Shown: positions 43,548-55,360 of the stretch, in pieces
Layout: each line of letters starts with the position of its first letter
Position numbering within the stretch: the stretch's first letter is position 1
Notes under the pieces: generated by a model
What the model saw: only the letters and a program-made list of their open reading frames with translations
What the model was told of the DNA's origin: nothing
The model's database searches: none
NCBI RefSeq assembly: GCF_910596095.1
Contig: NC_056555.1
Location: 9,983,501 to 10,047,500 of the forward strand
Length of the DNA stretch: 64,000 nucleotides
DNA from: Thunnus maccoyii
Taxonomy: Eukaryota > Chordata > Actinopteri > Scombriformes > Scombridae
Direction of reading: 5' to 3'
Program-made: the position numbers and the translations under genes

Positions 43548-44178
43548 GTGATCACTCTTTACTTGTTGAGGCTGTCACGCACTTTTGTTCCCCCGGTGTA
43601 GGCGCACCCTGTGTGCCCCCTGTGCCGCAATGCAGAGGCGCGCAAGCAACAGTTGTGTCCGGAGTTGAACCGTGCGCTGCGATCGCGGTGGATGTGTGTC
43701 TGAAAACAAAGTGAAGCATGGCGCAAAGCACCCGGGAGAGCAAGGAAGCAAACTCAACATTTCTTTACACATGTTTAAGTTATTTAATCTTGTTATTTAT
43801 TGTGACAACACAGTGCACGTTTGCTTAGACGATCGCGTATTACGTCGTAGTTCGCATTTCCCTTTTCTCATAAGTCGGGTTATTCTCGGTAATAGTGAAA
43901 TTTCTGCAGCAGCAGCAGCAGCAGCAGAAGCCTACCGAGACTGTCAGGTGCTTTTCAAAGAGGACGTGCAGCTTTACACGCCAACAACTTTTCAGCGTGT
44001 TTTTTTTTTCAATTATTATTATTGTCTGCCAGGTCCCTGTTCCAGCGAGTGTCAGAGTAAAAGGTCGCATACCGACGAAGATGATGATGACGACCCGTCG
44101 GGAGGTGCAGGAAATCAGGCTGTTAAAGCCGTGGAGGAGACCCACAGCAGGCCAGACAACAGCGCGGAGGTCCAGTGA
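43139..44178 (+). CDS. cdkn1b-like: p27Kip1-type cyclin-dependent kinase inhibitor (CDKN1 family)
   Basis: Cip/Kip proteins bind cyclin-CDK complexes and arrest the cell in G1. Exons 43139-43547 and 44033-44178 join to 184 residues (human p27 198). The N-terminus MSDVRLSNASPTLERVDARQ matches p27, with Ser10 kept. The CDK-inhibitory domain spans about residues 28-91: cyclin-binding RRNLFG at 29-34, FEWQE at 75-79 and the CDK ATP-pocket segment PEFYRRPP at 84-91. A bipartite nuclear signal is split by the intron (RKRPSGDSG, then SSECQSKR). An acidic run DEDDDDD follows. The p27 C-terminal VEQTPKK is replaced by VEETHSR, so the Thr187-Pro degron is absent. The p27 exon layout (one intron near the nuclear signal and a third, non-coding exon) is retained. 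It could be a cdkn1b copy or the fish gene cdkn1d; I cannot decide. Confidence 0.9.
43548..44032 (+). other. p27-like intron 1
   Basis: 485 bp, similar in size and place to intron 1 of mammalian CDKN1B. It contains a CAG trinucleotide run at about 43906-43927 and a poly-T/ATT tract before the acceptor. Confidence 0.85.
44033..44178 (+). CDS. cdkn1b-like: p27-like coding exon 2 (C-terminal region)
   Basis: Codes residues 137-184, from GPCSSECQSKRSHTDEDDDD to DNSAEVQ, with TGA at 44176-44178. Acceptor GTCTGCCAG. The frame was chosen because SSECQSKRSHTDE aligns with SSTQNKRANRTEE of human p27 in the same phase. Confidence 0.85.
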
Positions 44179-44191
44179 AAAACAGTGCCAG

Positions 44192-44463
44192 GTTAGAAAT
44201 CAGTGTCTCACTTTTGCACTATTGTTAAGGGTTTTGACTTGTTGATAACACACAGATTTTCAGTGCGTTAAATCGTGATGATCGGCTTTCATATTACCTG
44301 ACAAGAGAGTGTTTTGTTTACTTGTTTATCACCAGCATCTTTAACATACAGCACAGTTGTGAAAGTACACATTTCTTTCTTGCACGCAGCACTAACACGT
44401 CATCAGCCTAACTTGCACATTGTTGTATTATCCTCATGAGCCCTTCATAGTATGACTGTACAC

Positions 44464-44528
<65 letters not shown>

Positions 44529-44616
44529 GTGTGTCTGCATTAGGGATATCAAGCATGAGCAAACTGCTTTTTCAGTTGCACCATTCAACAGCCTGTTTCC
44601 TCTTTATATCCCACAG
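44192..44616 (+). other. p27-like intron 2 (in the 3' UTR)
   Basis: A possible donor GTTAGA follows TGCCAG at 44191 and a good acceptor CCCACAG ends at 44616. Human CDKN1B also has a third, non-coding exon. The intron contains a (TG)n microsatellite at 44466-44521. Confidence 0.5.
44466..44521. repeat. (TG)n microsatellite
   Basis: About 56 bases of pure TG, followed by CGTGTGTGTCTG. Confidence 0.95.
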
Positions 44617-45935
44617 TGCAGGGAGACTTGTTGCTGGTGGAATACTGTGTAGCCTTGCTCAGCATCTGACAGACCGGAGAAAGAAAAACAAAAGCAGCCT
44701 TTCCTACGAAGGGAGGAGGAGAGGCTGCACAAGCACTGAATATGTACACTAGCAAGTTTTGGCACTCATTTAAATTAAATTGCCTCAGAAGCAGCAGACG
44801 ATGTAGCAGTGTGCAAATGGATTTTTGCTCATTTTTTTTATTACTACCTATGTTTCAGATGTAGCACATAAAAAAGCATAATATGCTTTTCATACCTTTT
44901 GTTAAATGTATTTGAATAAGTGTGTGAATTTGACTCGGGGGATTGCAGTGCAATTTCCAAAAGAGAAATATTATTTTGTTAAAGTGGTCATATTGTATCA
45001 TTATTCAGGTAATTGATGTAAGTTAAAAATGCAGATTTCAAAAGTCAGGGTTATGTGGAAACAAAATGTCTTCACTTTTTCTATGGCTTTATGTGTCCCA
45101 GTGTTATATCTTTGTTTTTGAAGGCCCAGATGGCCACACTGTTGAGGGTCCATCTAACTGGGAATAGCCATGATAGATAAAGTTTACATGCAAATAATGT
45201 CTCCTTATTTCCCCAATTTTATTTCATTATCTTTTTTTTTTTATTTTTTTTTTTTTTAGGGGTTTTTGCCAAAGTTTGTGCCTTTTTTGTATGGGGAGGG
45301 GGGTGGGTGGCTAAACTGCTGAGCAATATCCAACCAAATTTAACAATATTTGCTAATAGTCCTAAGAATTAGCTTTCTATTTTTAAATTAGGTGTTTTAA
45401 TATTTTAGTGACTTATATGTCACACACCGTATCCCCCCCTCTTGTAATAAATGGTGTAGTCCAGATTAACATAGGTCAAACTTGTAAAAAAAAAAAAAAA
45501 AAAAAATCACTGGGCTACTTTTATGCAAATATGTGAATCAAAGATTTGTCTCTTGTGGTGTGAAATTCATGTGGAACATGTAATTGCACTATTGTTAATT
45601 TCTCATTCTTGTGAGGGCAGAAAAACAAAGTTACACTGCCTCAGTTGGTGTAAAACTTTGAAGTGTACCTGTGTGTCTTTTTTTTTTCTTTTTTTTTTTT
45701 TTTGAAAAACACTGAAAATATTATACTAACTTATTTATGTTGAGCTTTTTTTGTGGGTGTATGTATAGCTTCCCAAAGCGACATTTTTGTGCATTTTGTG
45801 CATTTTTGTAAATATATATTTTCATTATTGTTTTTAAGATAAACTGAGCCTAATAATCGATTTTATACGTGTGTTTTGTATATTTTTTTTCTTCAATCTG
45901 CAATCTGATTGATTAAAAAGTAATGCTGGTGTAAT
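44617..45935 (+). other. cdkn1b-like: p27-like 3' UTR (exon 3) with microRNA sites
   Basis: AT-rich non-coding sequence that I assign to the 3' UTR. Two ATGTAGCA sites (44801-44808 and 44859-44866) are perfect 8-mer targets for the miR-221/222 seed. A Pumilio-type element TGTAAATA lies at 45807-45814. Candidate poly(A) signals are AATAAA at 45446-45451 and ATTAAA at 45912-45917. The 3' end is inferred from these signals. Confidence 0.55.
44801..44866 (+). promoter_or_regulatory. Paired miR-221/222 target sites
   Basis: ATGTAGCA occurs at 44801-44808 and again at 44859-44866. Each pairs with miR-221/222 positions 2-8 and has A opposite position 1. Human CDKN1B is the classic miR-221/222 target, also with two sites in its 3' UTR. 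Confidence 0.7.
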
Positions 45936-48090
45936 GAATACATGAGCTCACTATTTTGATTCCAAAGCACACAACCACTCCTCCTTTAACAAACACACAC
46001 ACACACAAAATTTAAAGTCCCCCTCCACTCGAAAAGTTGTTTTTCTTCTTGTTCCTACAGTTGAATATTTGAGCTTCTCTGTGCTGAATGATGTATGTGC
46101 AGAGTTTGACACTTGAGGGCTGTTTACACATTCATCTGCTGAAAGTGGAAAGCTGGAAGTGTTCATTGAAATTACAGTTTTAAGGGGCGGGCCCATGAGC
46201 GTGATTTGTGACAACACAAATATTTTGGAAGCCAATCCTGGTCCAATATGCAATTTACACAAGTGTAATGTGGAAACTTGAAGCCTCCAGTGCACAAACA
46301 CTCAGGATTTACAGGGAAGTAGGAAATATTTTGTGTCCAGCTGTTAAACTGTTGATGTGAAAAATATTTGCATATTCATAGATTCAGTCATTTTTAATGA
46401 GGGACATCGAGTAAATGTCATTTTAAGGAATTTAATGAGGTGATGATACATTTTTGTGGAGAAAACAGGTCGGACACAAATAATTATTCAGAGTATTTTA
46501 TATACATCTTAAAACATGTCTGGAGGGGACTTTTAAGTGATCCGCCCATGTAAACTGGTAGACTCATCATAGTGATTACAAAGTCTTACACAAAGACGGG
46601 AGGGAAGTACAACCAAAAGAGGTTTAATGTGTCCTGCAGTGTGAGAAACAACAAGGCAGTGATATGATCAATAGCTGTACCATAACTGATCAACCACTAA
46701 TGAACCACTTCATGCACGGACTTATTTTGAGGGTTTAATTACCTCATTTATTGTCAATGAGACATTAGACATTAGTCAATTAGATCATAATTTAGCTGTG
46801 AGCTTATTTTTGTAGGAACTCCACTACCAAAACATTTCCCATAATTTGCCGAAAAGGACTTCTATGCAGTCACAGTAATGTTTGGTATAATTAAAATTAT
46901 ACAAGATTAAATTATGTGTATTATTGGATAAAAATCCAGTACACCGTGCTCATCTTGAGTGCAGATACAGCACCAGAGTGCAGGCTGTGACTGTGCTGGA
47001 TTGTCTCACCCCAGCTCTGCCTCTAAAGTTGAAAACAACAAGGGGTATGTCCTGAGGAAAAAGAGGGAAAAAAAGTTTCTGGTTATTGGCTTTCCCTGGC
47101 TCCAATCACAGCAGAGAGAAGAAAAGCAGACCACTTAGGAGCTAGCCAGTCACAGAGATGTGGGCGGGAGCCTGAACAGTACAGGCTGTTCTTTTCATAA
47201 AACACACACCACCCAATTAGTTTCATTGGCTGCCTCTTTCCTGTTGATACCAGTGTGTAGGAGTCAAATACAGAGTGAGTGAGAGAGAGATTCCTATAAT
47301 ACTTCATACTGGCTGTGAGTGCATCTGCAGTAATTACTAGTGAGCTCATGGCCTTCCTGTAAACTTTTAGAAAGAATTTAACAATCTGTTTCTTCCTTTA
47401 TTTGTTAGTTTTGAACAGAGGACTTGTTAAATGCCAGCATTATGTAAAACGTAGCATCAATAATATAATGCTGTCCTGAAAAGTAACACAAATATGTGCT
47501 GTCACAAAGAAAACTAATATTTTTTTATCATCTCTCAACTCTGAGGAAACTTCTGATGACGTTACCCTACAGATGGAGCATTTAAAGAGAACTTTACCAA
47601 CCTGGGTGTTCCTCTCATATTTTGTCTAGTATGACTATTGGTCATGAAAGCGTTTTACTCATCACTTACACATCACTTACACTGACTCACAGACTCCTGC
47701 AAGAATCAAGTTGATCAGGATAAGGAGTGCAAGACTCCTGGTTTTCCAAAGATGCCAGTTTAACAAAAATAGTGTGGAAGTAAACACAGAAAGTAGCTAC
47801 TGCAACTACTGAAAATCCCTGTAGCTACTGTATTGAAGCTGGCTACATAAAATAGCAGCTTTGAGATGTAGTTTTTGTACAATTACATTTTGTTTGTTTG
47901 CACTGATAGTAAAATATGTATTACTGCTACTTAAAGTATACTTAAAACAGTCATATTTAGTAATCAATGGTACCGACAAATACATGAAAAGTATAACATC
48001 AGTATATTTAAAGGATATGTCTTTCTATACTTATACTTTCTATTCTTATTGTCAACAAAGTAGAGCCAAACCAACAATGAATTGATCCAA
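45936..48090. other. Non-coding region downstream of the p27-like gene
   Basis: No gene is supported. The segment at about 46015-46290, opening with AAAGTCCCCCTCCACTCGAA, resembles a dispersed percomorph repeat and explains the minus-strand open frame there. Confidence 0.4.
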
Positions 48091-48557
48091 TAGTGATGCG
48101 CAGACCAGCTCTGACGTAACCCGAATCCGCATGTTTGCATAAATCATCCACTGCCACCCACCCAAACAGATTATTTTCTCCGATTTAGAGACCCGTACTC
48201 TATCACAGATTACTATCATTTCTCAGTGGGATATATGTAAGCATGATGATGTGGTAACATATTACACTGAAGCAGGCTGGTTTTAAATAAAATTTATTTA
48301 AAGTAAAAGTTCTGCTTTTACAAATGGACCCCACAATCAATGAGAGTTGAGTCTGCTAGTTTGAGCCTGACAACAAATGAAGCTTAAAATATGTTCACAT
48401 TTTAGGGAGTGTAATACTTCCTCATTAATGATGTATTATTTCACCCACCCACAATCCATCCACTGTTTATCAGAATGTTAACTTTTATGACTCTGCCCAC
48501 CCGATCCGCAGATTAACCGCCATGCCTGCGGAAAGAACTGCGATCTGTTCATCATTA
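48091..48557. mobile_element. hAT-like MITE
   Basis: The left end TAGTGATGCGCAGACC and the reverse complement of the right end, TAATGATGAACAGATC, match at 12 of 16 positions. Subterminal CACCCACCC and CCCACCCGATCCGCAGATTA segments near both ends are typical of a fish hAT family I recall. No transposase is present. Confidence 0.55.
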
Positions 48558-49029
48558 ACTTACAAATATTGAGTGTGTATCAAAAGCCTGATATATCTTA
48601 TTCCTCTGTGTCCTAGCCCTCCATTATTGTCCAAAAACTATTAAAAACACATCAATGAGCCACACCGCTGCACTGGGTGACATGTTCCTTCACCATGGAG
48701 ATAACAGACACATTAGTTTGTTTAGAAACAGCTCCAAAGACTAATAATAACTAATAAGAGTGTTTACATTTTCAGTCACTGGAGAGTAGTTCCTTGTACA
48801 GCAGACACCACTGCACTGAGCTTTGTTAGCTTGTTGTGCTACATATCGTGACCTCTTGACTTTGTATTACATTGTAAATTTCTCAAAGAACTTCAGTACA
48901 AAGTCAAGAGGTTATGATCTGTAGGACAAGAAGTTATAAAATTCCAGCCATATCCTTAAGGATATCTAATGGACAGCTTTTACAGTAATATACAGTGCAA
49001 CTTAACTTTAGCATATACCGATATTTTGC

Positions 49030-49115
49030 AATTTTAGTGTGCTAATGTCCAAATGTATGCTGATGACACTGTAATACATACACACAGTAGAACTGAAACT
49101 GAAAAAGTTGCTCAA
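49030..49115 (+). mobile_element. LINE reverse-transcriptase fragment (YADD box)
   Basis: One frame reads CANVQMYADDTVIHTHS, with the Y-A-D-D catalytic box of non-LTR reverse transcriptase at 49056-49067. The frame breaks on both sides, so it is a short, dead relic. Confidence 0.75.
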
Positions 49116-49669
49116 GTACTCACGTGATTGATTAAGTGTTCAGTGAATCACAGACACTTCTGAAAGAAGATAGGGCACTTAGAGTCATTTCCTGTATCTG
49201 TGTCACATGAGTTTTGCCACTGCCTCGCGCCTTTAGGAGACTAGCGGCAGGTCCTGAGTCTATTCACTCCAATGCGAGAAGTGAACATGAGCACAGATTT
49301 AGACAGATTCTTTCGTCCCATTGGCACAAAAAAGTAAATATTTGACCCATTTTTCACAAGCCACACATCCTCCAAACATTCTGACACTAAATTGGCATTT
49401 TAGTGACAGACAAAGATGGAGAAAATCAACATAATGCAGTTTAAATAAAAAATAAATACAACAAGGTTGATTATATTGTGAATTTGCACCTTGTTTTAAA
49501 TAACTAAACTCTACCAGAAGCTGTGCTTGTATCCTGGGTCTTGGCAGGTTGAGTTTGCGGGGCTGAAAAGGCGAAGCTAGCCCGTTAGCATGGGTTGTGT
49601 CTAGATGGCGTTAGGGGATGGGGGAGGGGGCCAACTGTGCCCAGTTAGGAGATAGGAAGTGTATACCAT

Positions 49670-49960
49670 TTCATACATGGATGTTTAAAGAGAACTGGAT
49701 ACAGCATCGGAGGTAGGGCCCTGTTCACTCCTATAAAAATTACTAAGTGGCGTATGAAGCCAAAAAAGTTCAACCTTTTCCACATTGCTACTGCATCTGT
49801 GGGGCCCATAGAGCAAGCGCACCAGTGACTTTTGCCAGCTGAGCCCGCTACTTCCAGTTTAGCCCTCCAGCTAACTTTAAAGATGAGAAAGGATAAAACA
49901 ATTAAATTGTGCGGCTTCTCTAGACTTTCAAAATGTGATAGGACATAACGGATCAAATTC
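49670..49960. repeat. Putative percomorph interspersed repeat
   Basis: It contains CACTCCTATAAAAATTAC and GGGCCCATAGAGCAAGCGCA, which I associate with a dispersed percomorph repeat. The minus-strand open frame over it is not a gene. Confidence 0.35.
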
Positions 49961-50029
49961 TGACAATGGAACAAATCATTTCGTGGGGGTTGTGACACTC
50001 ACAAAAAATCATCTTCTGATTTACAAACA

Positions 50030-50168
50030 TCTCTTTCACAATGTAAGTCTGCTGACTGTAGTTTCATATTTACTATACAGACTTGAGAGTGGTATAAATC
50101 TCCTCATCTAACTCTCAGCAAGAAAGTGAATAAGTGTATTTCCCCAAATGTCAAACTATTCCTTTAAG
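50030..50168 (-). repeat. Percomorph interspersed repeat, - copy
   Basis: The reverse complement begins CTTAAAGGAATAGTTTGACA and continues with GCTGAGAGTTAGATGAGGAG and CACTCTCAAGTCTG, the same family as the copy in the first ppara coding intron (30204-30490). It is 5'-complete relative to that copy but shorter. Confidence 0.75.
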
Positions 50169-51798
50169 TATGTTTTGTGCAGCTGGTGAAAAAGTCTGTA
50201 ATCAAGTCAACATAGACAATTTCAGATGTGTTAGAGGTGCCTACATGCTCAGGCTCTCTGATATCTCACATGATTTATTGTTTAACAAGCTAGGGCAGGC
50301 TAAATACACAACATTGAAGCTACTAGTTTGAGCTGGGAATATTTGATTAAACTCGCAAATGTATATCTTATGTACAAAACTATGGATATGATAAAATCAT
50401 ACATGGAAGTATGTATGTAGCTTATTTGAATGTAACTTTGTTTCAGACAGATTAAAACAGACCTTTTGGCTGACACTGTAAACCACATAAACAATAAAAC
50501 TAAATGGGAAACCTTTTCCAAATACATTTCCATACTGTCGTACCAGTCAGGGATCATATATAGAAAATAGCATGCAGAGTACATTACATTAACAAATTAT
50601 AACCTCTCTTGTCTAGTTAAATCAGGTGTTTCACTGAAGGAGAAGTCTTTTATGTTTAAGTGACTCATGACATTTAGCTGATGCTTGTTGTAAGTGACAG
50701 TAGTTTCTGGTCATTGAAATTCTAATTTCCTCTTCATTTTCTCAGGTTTCAACAAAATGGAAATAACATATGGAGCAGGAGCAGTTTAAAAAATGAAAAG
50801 ACATTTAAGTGCCAGAATCTCCACTATAGGCAGCAAATATATAACAGAGAAATCAATTCACCCAAAGAAATAACATAAAATGAAGCTGTTATTTTGTTTG
50901 ATAGCACTGTATTACTGTATTTTTGTGATCAATTATCTTTCTGCAACCTGTTTACCACAGCAGATCATAACATGACCATGAGGTCCAGCTTCTTAGATTA
51001 GGATCTCGCTGGCTGGGCCCAGAAAATACAGGTGGTTACAATTACACTTGCTTGGCGTCCACGGTAAGGCAAACAACCTCACCAACAGTCCCAACAGATG
51101 TTAAACTGAATGGCAATCAATACAATAAGATCTCACAAGACATTTTGAGGTTGAAGAAATTAAGAAATGCTGCATATATGTAACCCAAATGTTACCACTC
51201 ACACTCAATCTGTTAAATGTCTGTACTAATCCTTAAATCAGGATCTACGACATCTATAATATTTAAGCATCTTAGACACCCACACAGGTGTTTTCACTTA
51301 TCTTGCCTGATTAGACTTTTGTTTGGTGTCATCATGTGATTCTCATCTTCAACCTGAGCAGAGGCCTAATTAGCCAGAATAACTCAAAACATCTGTGTGA
51401 GTCTTTAAAAAGTACCATGATTTGCTTTGTTTGGCGCTGTCAGTCATTTTGCAAGCATGTTGTTGTACCTCTTAACCCAAAACTTTTGTGATTTGGTTTT
51501 GTTTGCCATGATACATGACCCTCAAGATAAAACAATGACACTGAGGGGGAGATAGAAGCATTTCAGTATCAGAAAGCGGTTCTTGATTTAGAGAAAGAGA
51601 AACACTTCAAAGAGGATAAACGCAACTGAAATGTTTTTCAAAGTCACCAGAAGGTAAAGAAATAAACCTTTAACCTCAAGGTGGTGCAGGAAGAGAGACA
51701 GTGGCTCGTACGCCATGATGCAGATATGACATCACCACTTTCAAGGATTCCAGCAAGCTGTGCCAGGCATGACCTCAAAACCACGCCAACAGAGGGTG

Positions 51799-51801
51799 TG
51801 G

Positions 51802-51832
<31 letters not shown>
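51799..51832. repeat. (TG)n microsatellite
   Basis: TG dinucleotide repeat of about 34 bases. Confidence 0.9.
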
Positions 51833-51833
<1 letters not shown>

Positions 51834-52883
51834 TACCCCAGACTGACCTTGTTTATCATTATACTGCTGCTTGGCGAGAAACAGACACCACCGCACACAC
51901 ACACATGCATACATACAAAGCTGCGGCTTGTGTTGACTTTCACTGCTCTCTTTTACGTTTCGTCAAGTATGCAGAGTTGAATCTGTTCTTGCACACACCA
52001 ACTCACCGTGAGCTGTCCTGAGTTTGCTTCCAAGTCAGGAAAACACTTCCATATTCCCAGAGTTAAATTAGCCGGCCCCTAATTGTTGCTGCAGATAACG
52101 AGAGGAGAAATGGGTCATAAAAGTCTGACATCTTGGAGCTGACGCTATGAATAGATATTCAGCAGAGGACCTACAAAGTATGAGCTCACAACTTGGCAAA
52201 CTCTGTGTTAGGGGGGGGGGGGAGAGTTTCTTCACGAATGTCTTGTTTTACTCTGGAAATACAACTTCCCCATCTGTTTCGTGTTGGTATTAATTTGTCT
52301 GATTTTTTTTTTTTTTTCTTTTTCATTTAAATTTTTTACAGGGGCAGGGCTGCTTTATTTTTCCGCTTCACTCTGCCTCGTGGTCATGTGCTCTTGGCAG
52401 TGGTGAGAGTGGGAGAGATGAAGTGGAGGTAGTTAGGAGGGAAGGAAGGAATGAAAGAAGGAAGGAAGGAAGAGAAAATGAAGGAAAGAGGCAGAAAAGG
52501 ATAGAGTTAAAGAGAGGAAAGAGAAGACGGGCTCCTTGGCTGCGTCCCGCTACAGCCAGGCCAAATCACGTCCAGTGCAGGATGTAAACAAACTAATCTG
52601 CCAATGTGAAGTTTTTACACATTTTGGTTTCGCTCTGGCCCATGTGACTCATGCAGCCTGGCTGTGTGACCTCAGATGCTGGCTTGCCTGCTGCTACAGT
52701 ACTGAAGTTTTTAGTTTGCTCTGCAGCAGGGGTCACCAAGACTGTGCAGACCTGCTATGTTCTCTACTAATGCAAATGAATGCCTTTTCAAAAACAAAAG
52801 ACTAACAGGATTTTATATTGTTTAATAGTGCAAAACCTTACTGACAGGATTCTAAAATATTTCAAAGATAGCACAAGACCTGC

Positions 52884-52922
<39 letters not shown>

Positions 52923-53258
52923 ATCGTAGCCCCTCTCCTCTCCGTTTGCAGGTCACATGTCTTTGATTTCTTTCTTATGGCCCTGAGGGTTCGATGACAT
53001 GTGTGTCTGAGAGGAGGGAAATAAGTTGAAATAAGGCAACAATCAACTGCTGAGGTGACTCGTGCTCTTTCGTAACCCTGGGGCCGTGTCACCCCCCTCC
53101 CCCTCGTATACATCACAGTTCAGGCAGCTGGGAGATGGCACGCGAAATCCAGCCAGCCTTTAACCCTTGAGTGTGTGTGTGTGTTTGTGTGTATTTGAAT
53201 ATCCTGGACTGAAGGTGAATTTTCTTTTAATCAATACAGAGTTGCGCATGTGCACAGT

Positions 53259-53261
<3 letters not shown>

Positions 53262-53307
<46 letters not shown>
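53262..53307. repeat. (TG)n microsatellite
   Basis: Pure TG dinucleotide repeat of about 46 bases. Confidence 0.9.
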
Positions 53308-53931
53308 AAACCTTTCATGCAACCATGTAGATATGAGCATGGATTTGTTATGAGTGTGATACTTGCTGCTTTATATGGATCAGCATGTGTTGTATTAATA
53401 ATGTATTTGCTGTGCATTGTATCTGTCAGTGTGTCACCCCAACAATATATTAACCAGAGTGTTTGCAACTTGTGAAAAAGTAAACAACTTTGAAATGAAA
53501 ACTGGCCCTGGATGATCTCTGAACAGTTGACCCCTGAGCTGGGGTCATTTGGTGGTGAGTAAAGTTTGACCTGAGGACAGACGTGTGGCAACAGGAAGTA
53601 TCAGCACTCACAGGTCACAGTGAGGTTGAAGCAAACTCCTCTAATGTGTGTGATTGGTGCTGCGATTGGGTGAGGTGGGGTCACGACCCTCTGAGGGGAA
53701 AAATGTTAAAGGGTAAATCCCGACATGAATGCAGCAGGGAAACTGTTTTCTTCTTCTAGGGGTCAGACAGGAAGTTAAGAGAAGCTCACAGATCAGGTGA
53801 AAAATTGGAAGAGTATGCTTTGTGTTTTAAACATTGCTCTGATTCACACTAGATGACAGTCATCTTCAAAGCAAGTAAAAAAAAAAGTGAATACTTTGTA
53901 GATCATACTTGTAGGCCTACTTTTTTGAAAA

Positions 53932-54275
53932 ATGGATGGCAGTGTTAGTTGGTAGGTCCATCAATTTGGCCCAGATAAGATTAATCACTTTTCATCAGGT
54001 CAACATTTTAATTGTTCAGTTTGGTTTCCAACCAAATATCTGTGAAACTAATCATACTCCCATTATCCTCAACTGTCCTTTGTGTTTAGTGCTAGTTAGC
54101 AAATATTAGCATACTAGCTTGCTAATCTAAGATGATGAACATTGTACCTGCTAACCCTTCCCCAGCATATTAGCATTGTCAGTGTGAGCATGGTAGCATG
54201 CTGATGTTAGAATTCAGCTCAAAGCATTGCTGTGTAAAGCCTCACAGAGCTGCTAGCATGACTGTAGACTCTTAT
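53932..54275. repeat. Percomorph TAGCATGC-type interspersed repeat
   Basis: It contains TTTTCATCAGGTCAACATTT, GTGTTTAGTGCTAGTTAGCA, ACTAGCTTGCTAATCTAAGA and GGTAGCATGCTGATGTTAG. This order matches a very common percomorph repeat I recall, in reverse orientation to its usual description. Class unknown. Confidence 0.7.
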
Positions 54276-55301
54276 TGCCAGCTATTTTCCAAAGCTTTTC
54301 ATACGTTTTTAGATTGACTTCCTCCCTTTCTGTCTGCCACTGGTTTCCATTCACTTCACTATAGTATAAAAATCTAATTACAGCAACTTGAGATAGAGAA
54401 ATCCATCACAGAAGCTCTCATTGCTTTATTTTTCAGCCAAGGTTTTCTTATTGTCACTTAGCAAGTTGCAAGAGGAGACTAATTTGAAACTGTTTGGAAA
54501 GTCTGTCTCCTTTCACTTTGTTTGTCTTTAATAATTAAAGTCAGTCCATTGTTTTAGTTTATCTGTTAAAATTGTGTTTATTTTCTGTATTGTGGTATGT
54601 AGAGGTCATGTATGAGGTTGTGGTGATCATCTGCTCAATCAGTGATAGTGAAAACAGGCATGAATGATTAGGAGCACTGTTAAAATGTGGGAGGAAGGGT
54701 ACATTTGTTCTGCAGTAAATTACATTTTGTTACATTTGTTTCACTCAAATTTTGTCACGTCACATAAAGAAAAAGACCATTTCCTTCTCGCAACAGTGTA
54801 ACTTTGACCAACAAGTAAATGTTGAGTGTTCACTGTGACTGAGTGATGACCTATCTCAAACAAGACTGAAGCATAGAAATTCAGACTCCTCTACTTGGCC
54901 ATAAACACAGTGATGGCCTTAGGTATAATCTTTATTCCCCTCCAGGTTTCCTGGAACAGTTCTTGGCATAAAATCTGCAGACAGGACAGGTTTTGTAATC
55001 CCCAAGCTGTCTTTCAGGACCTAATGTATAGCATAGCATATGAAGAGTGAGGTTTAACATGTGACTATCACCACAACTTCTGCTGAGGTGGTGTGAGGGT
55101 GATAGCACAGGCTGGATATTAGAGTGTCTGTGCTCAATGTCAAGACTCATGACTAAAAAAGCATGAACAAGCAAAAAGAGAATGAAAGATGCTGTGGGGC
55201 CTGATTTATGAGATGACACCACCTCATACACGGGGTTTCTTCTCTTTCTTTAATCTTTTTCTGTCTTCATCTCTTCCCTCCACACGGACATGTATATATT
55301 A

Positions 55302-55360
55302 TACAGTACCAGTCAAAAGTTTAGACACACTTTCCCATTCTCTTGAATGACAAAGTGTAG
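55302..55360 (+). mobile_element. Tc1/mariner terminal inverted repeat, solo end
   Basis: TACAGTACCAGTCAAAAGTT and the following TAGACACACTTTCCCATTC match the terminal repeat of fish Tc1-like transposons. No matching opposite end or transposase was seen nearby, so it is a fragment or solo terminus. Confidence 0.85.

Larger units (their letters stand above)
50169..53930. other. Non-coding region with simple repeats
   Basis: No gene is supported. It holds a G run at about 52211-52222, a poly-T run at about 52303-52318, GAAG-type purine repeats at about 52436-52510, AC repeats at about 52884-52920 and a TG repeat at about 53262-53307. Confidence 0.5.

Noticed and set aside
43082..43714. 210-codon frame over the p27-like gene
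   Set aside because: It includes 5' UTR before the p27-type ATG at 43139 and reads through the donor at 43548 into the intron; homology ends at the splice site.
43672..44178. 168-codon frame ending at the p27-like stop
   Set aside because: Its first two thirds lie in intron 1; only the part from 44033 matches the p27 C-terminal region.
53160..53591. 143-codon minus-strand frame
   Set aside because: Crosses a (TG)n microsatellite, giving a His-Thr repeat; no domain.
54932..55231. 99-codon minus-strand frame ending in a Cys-containing segment
   Set aside because: CPVCRFYAKNC hints at a zinc motif, but there is only one Cys pair, no family match and no splice context.
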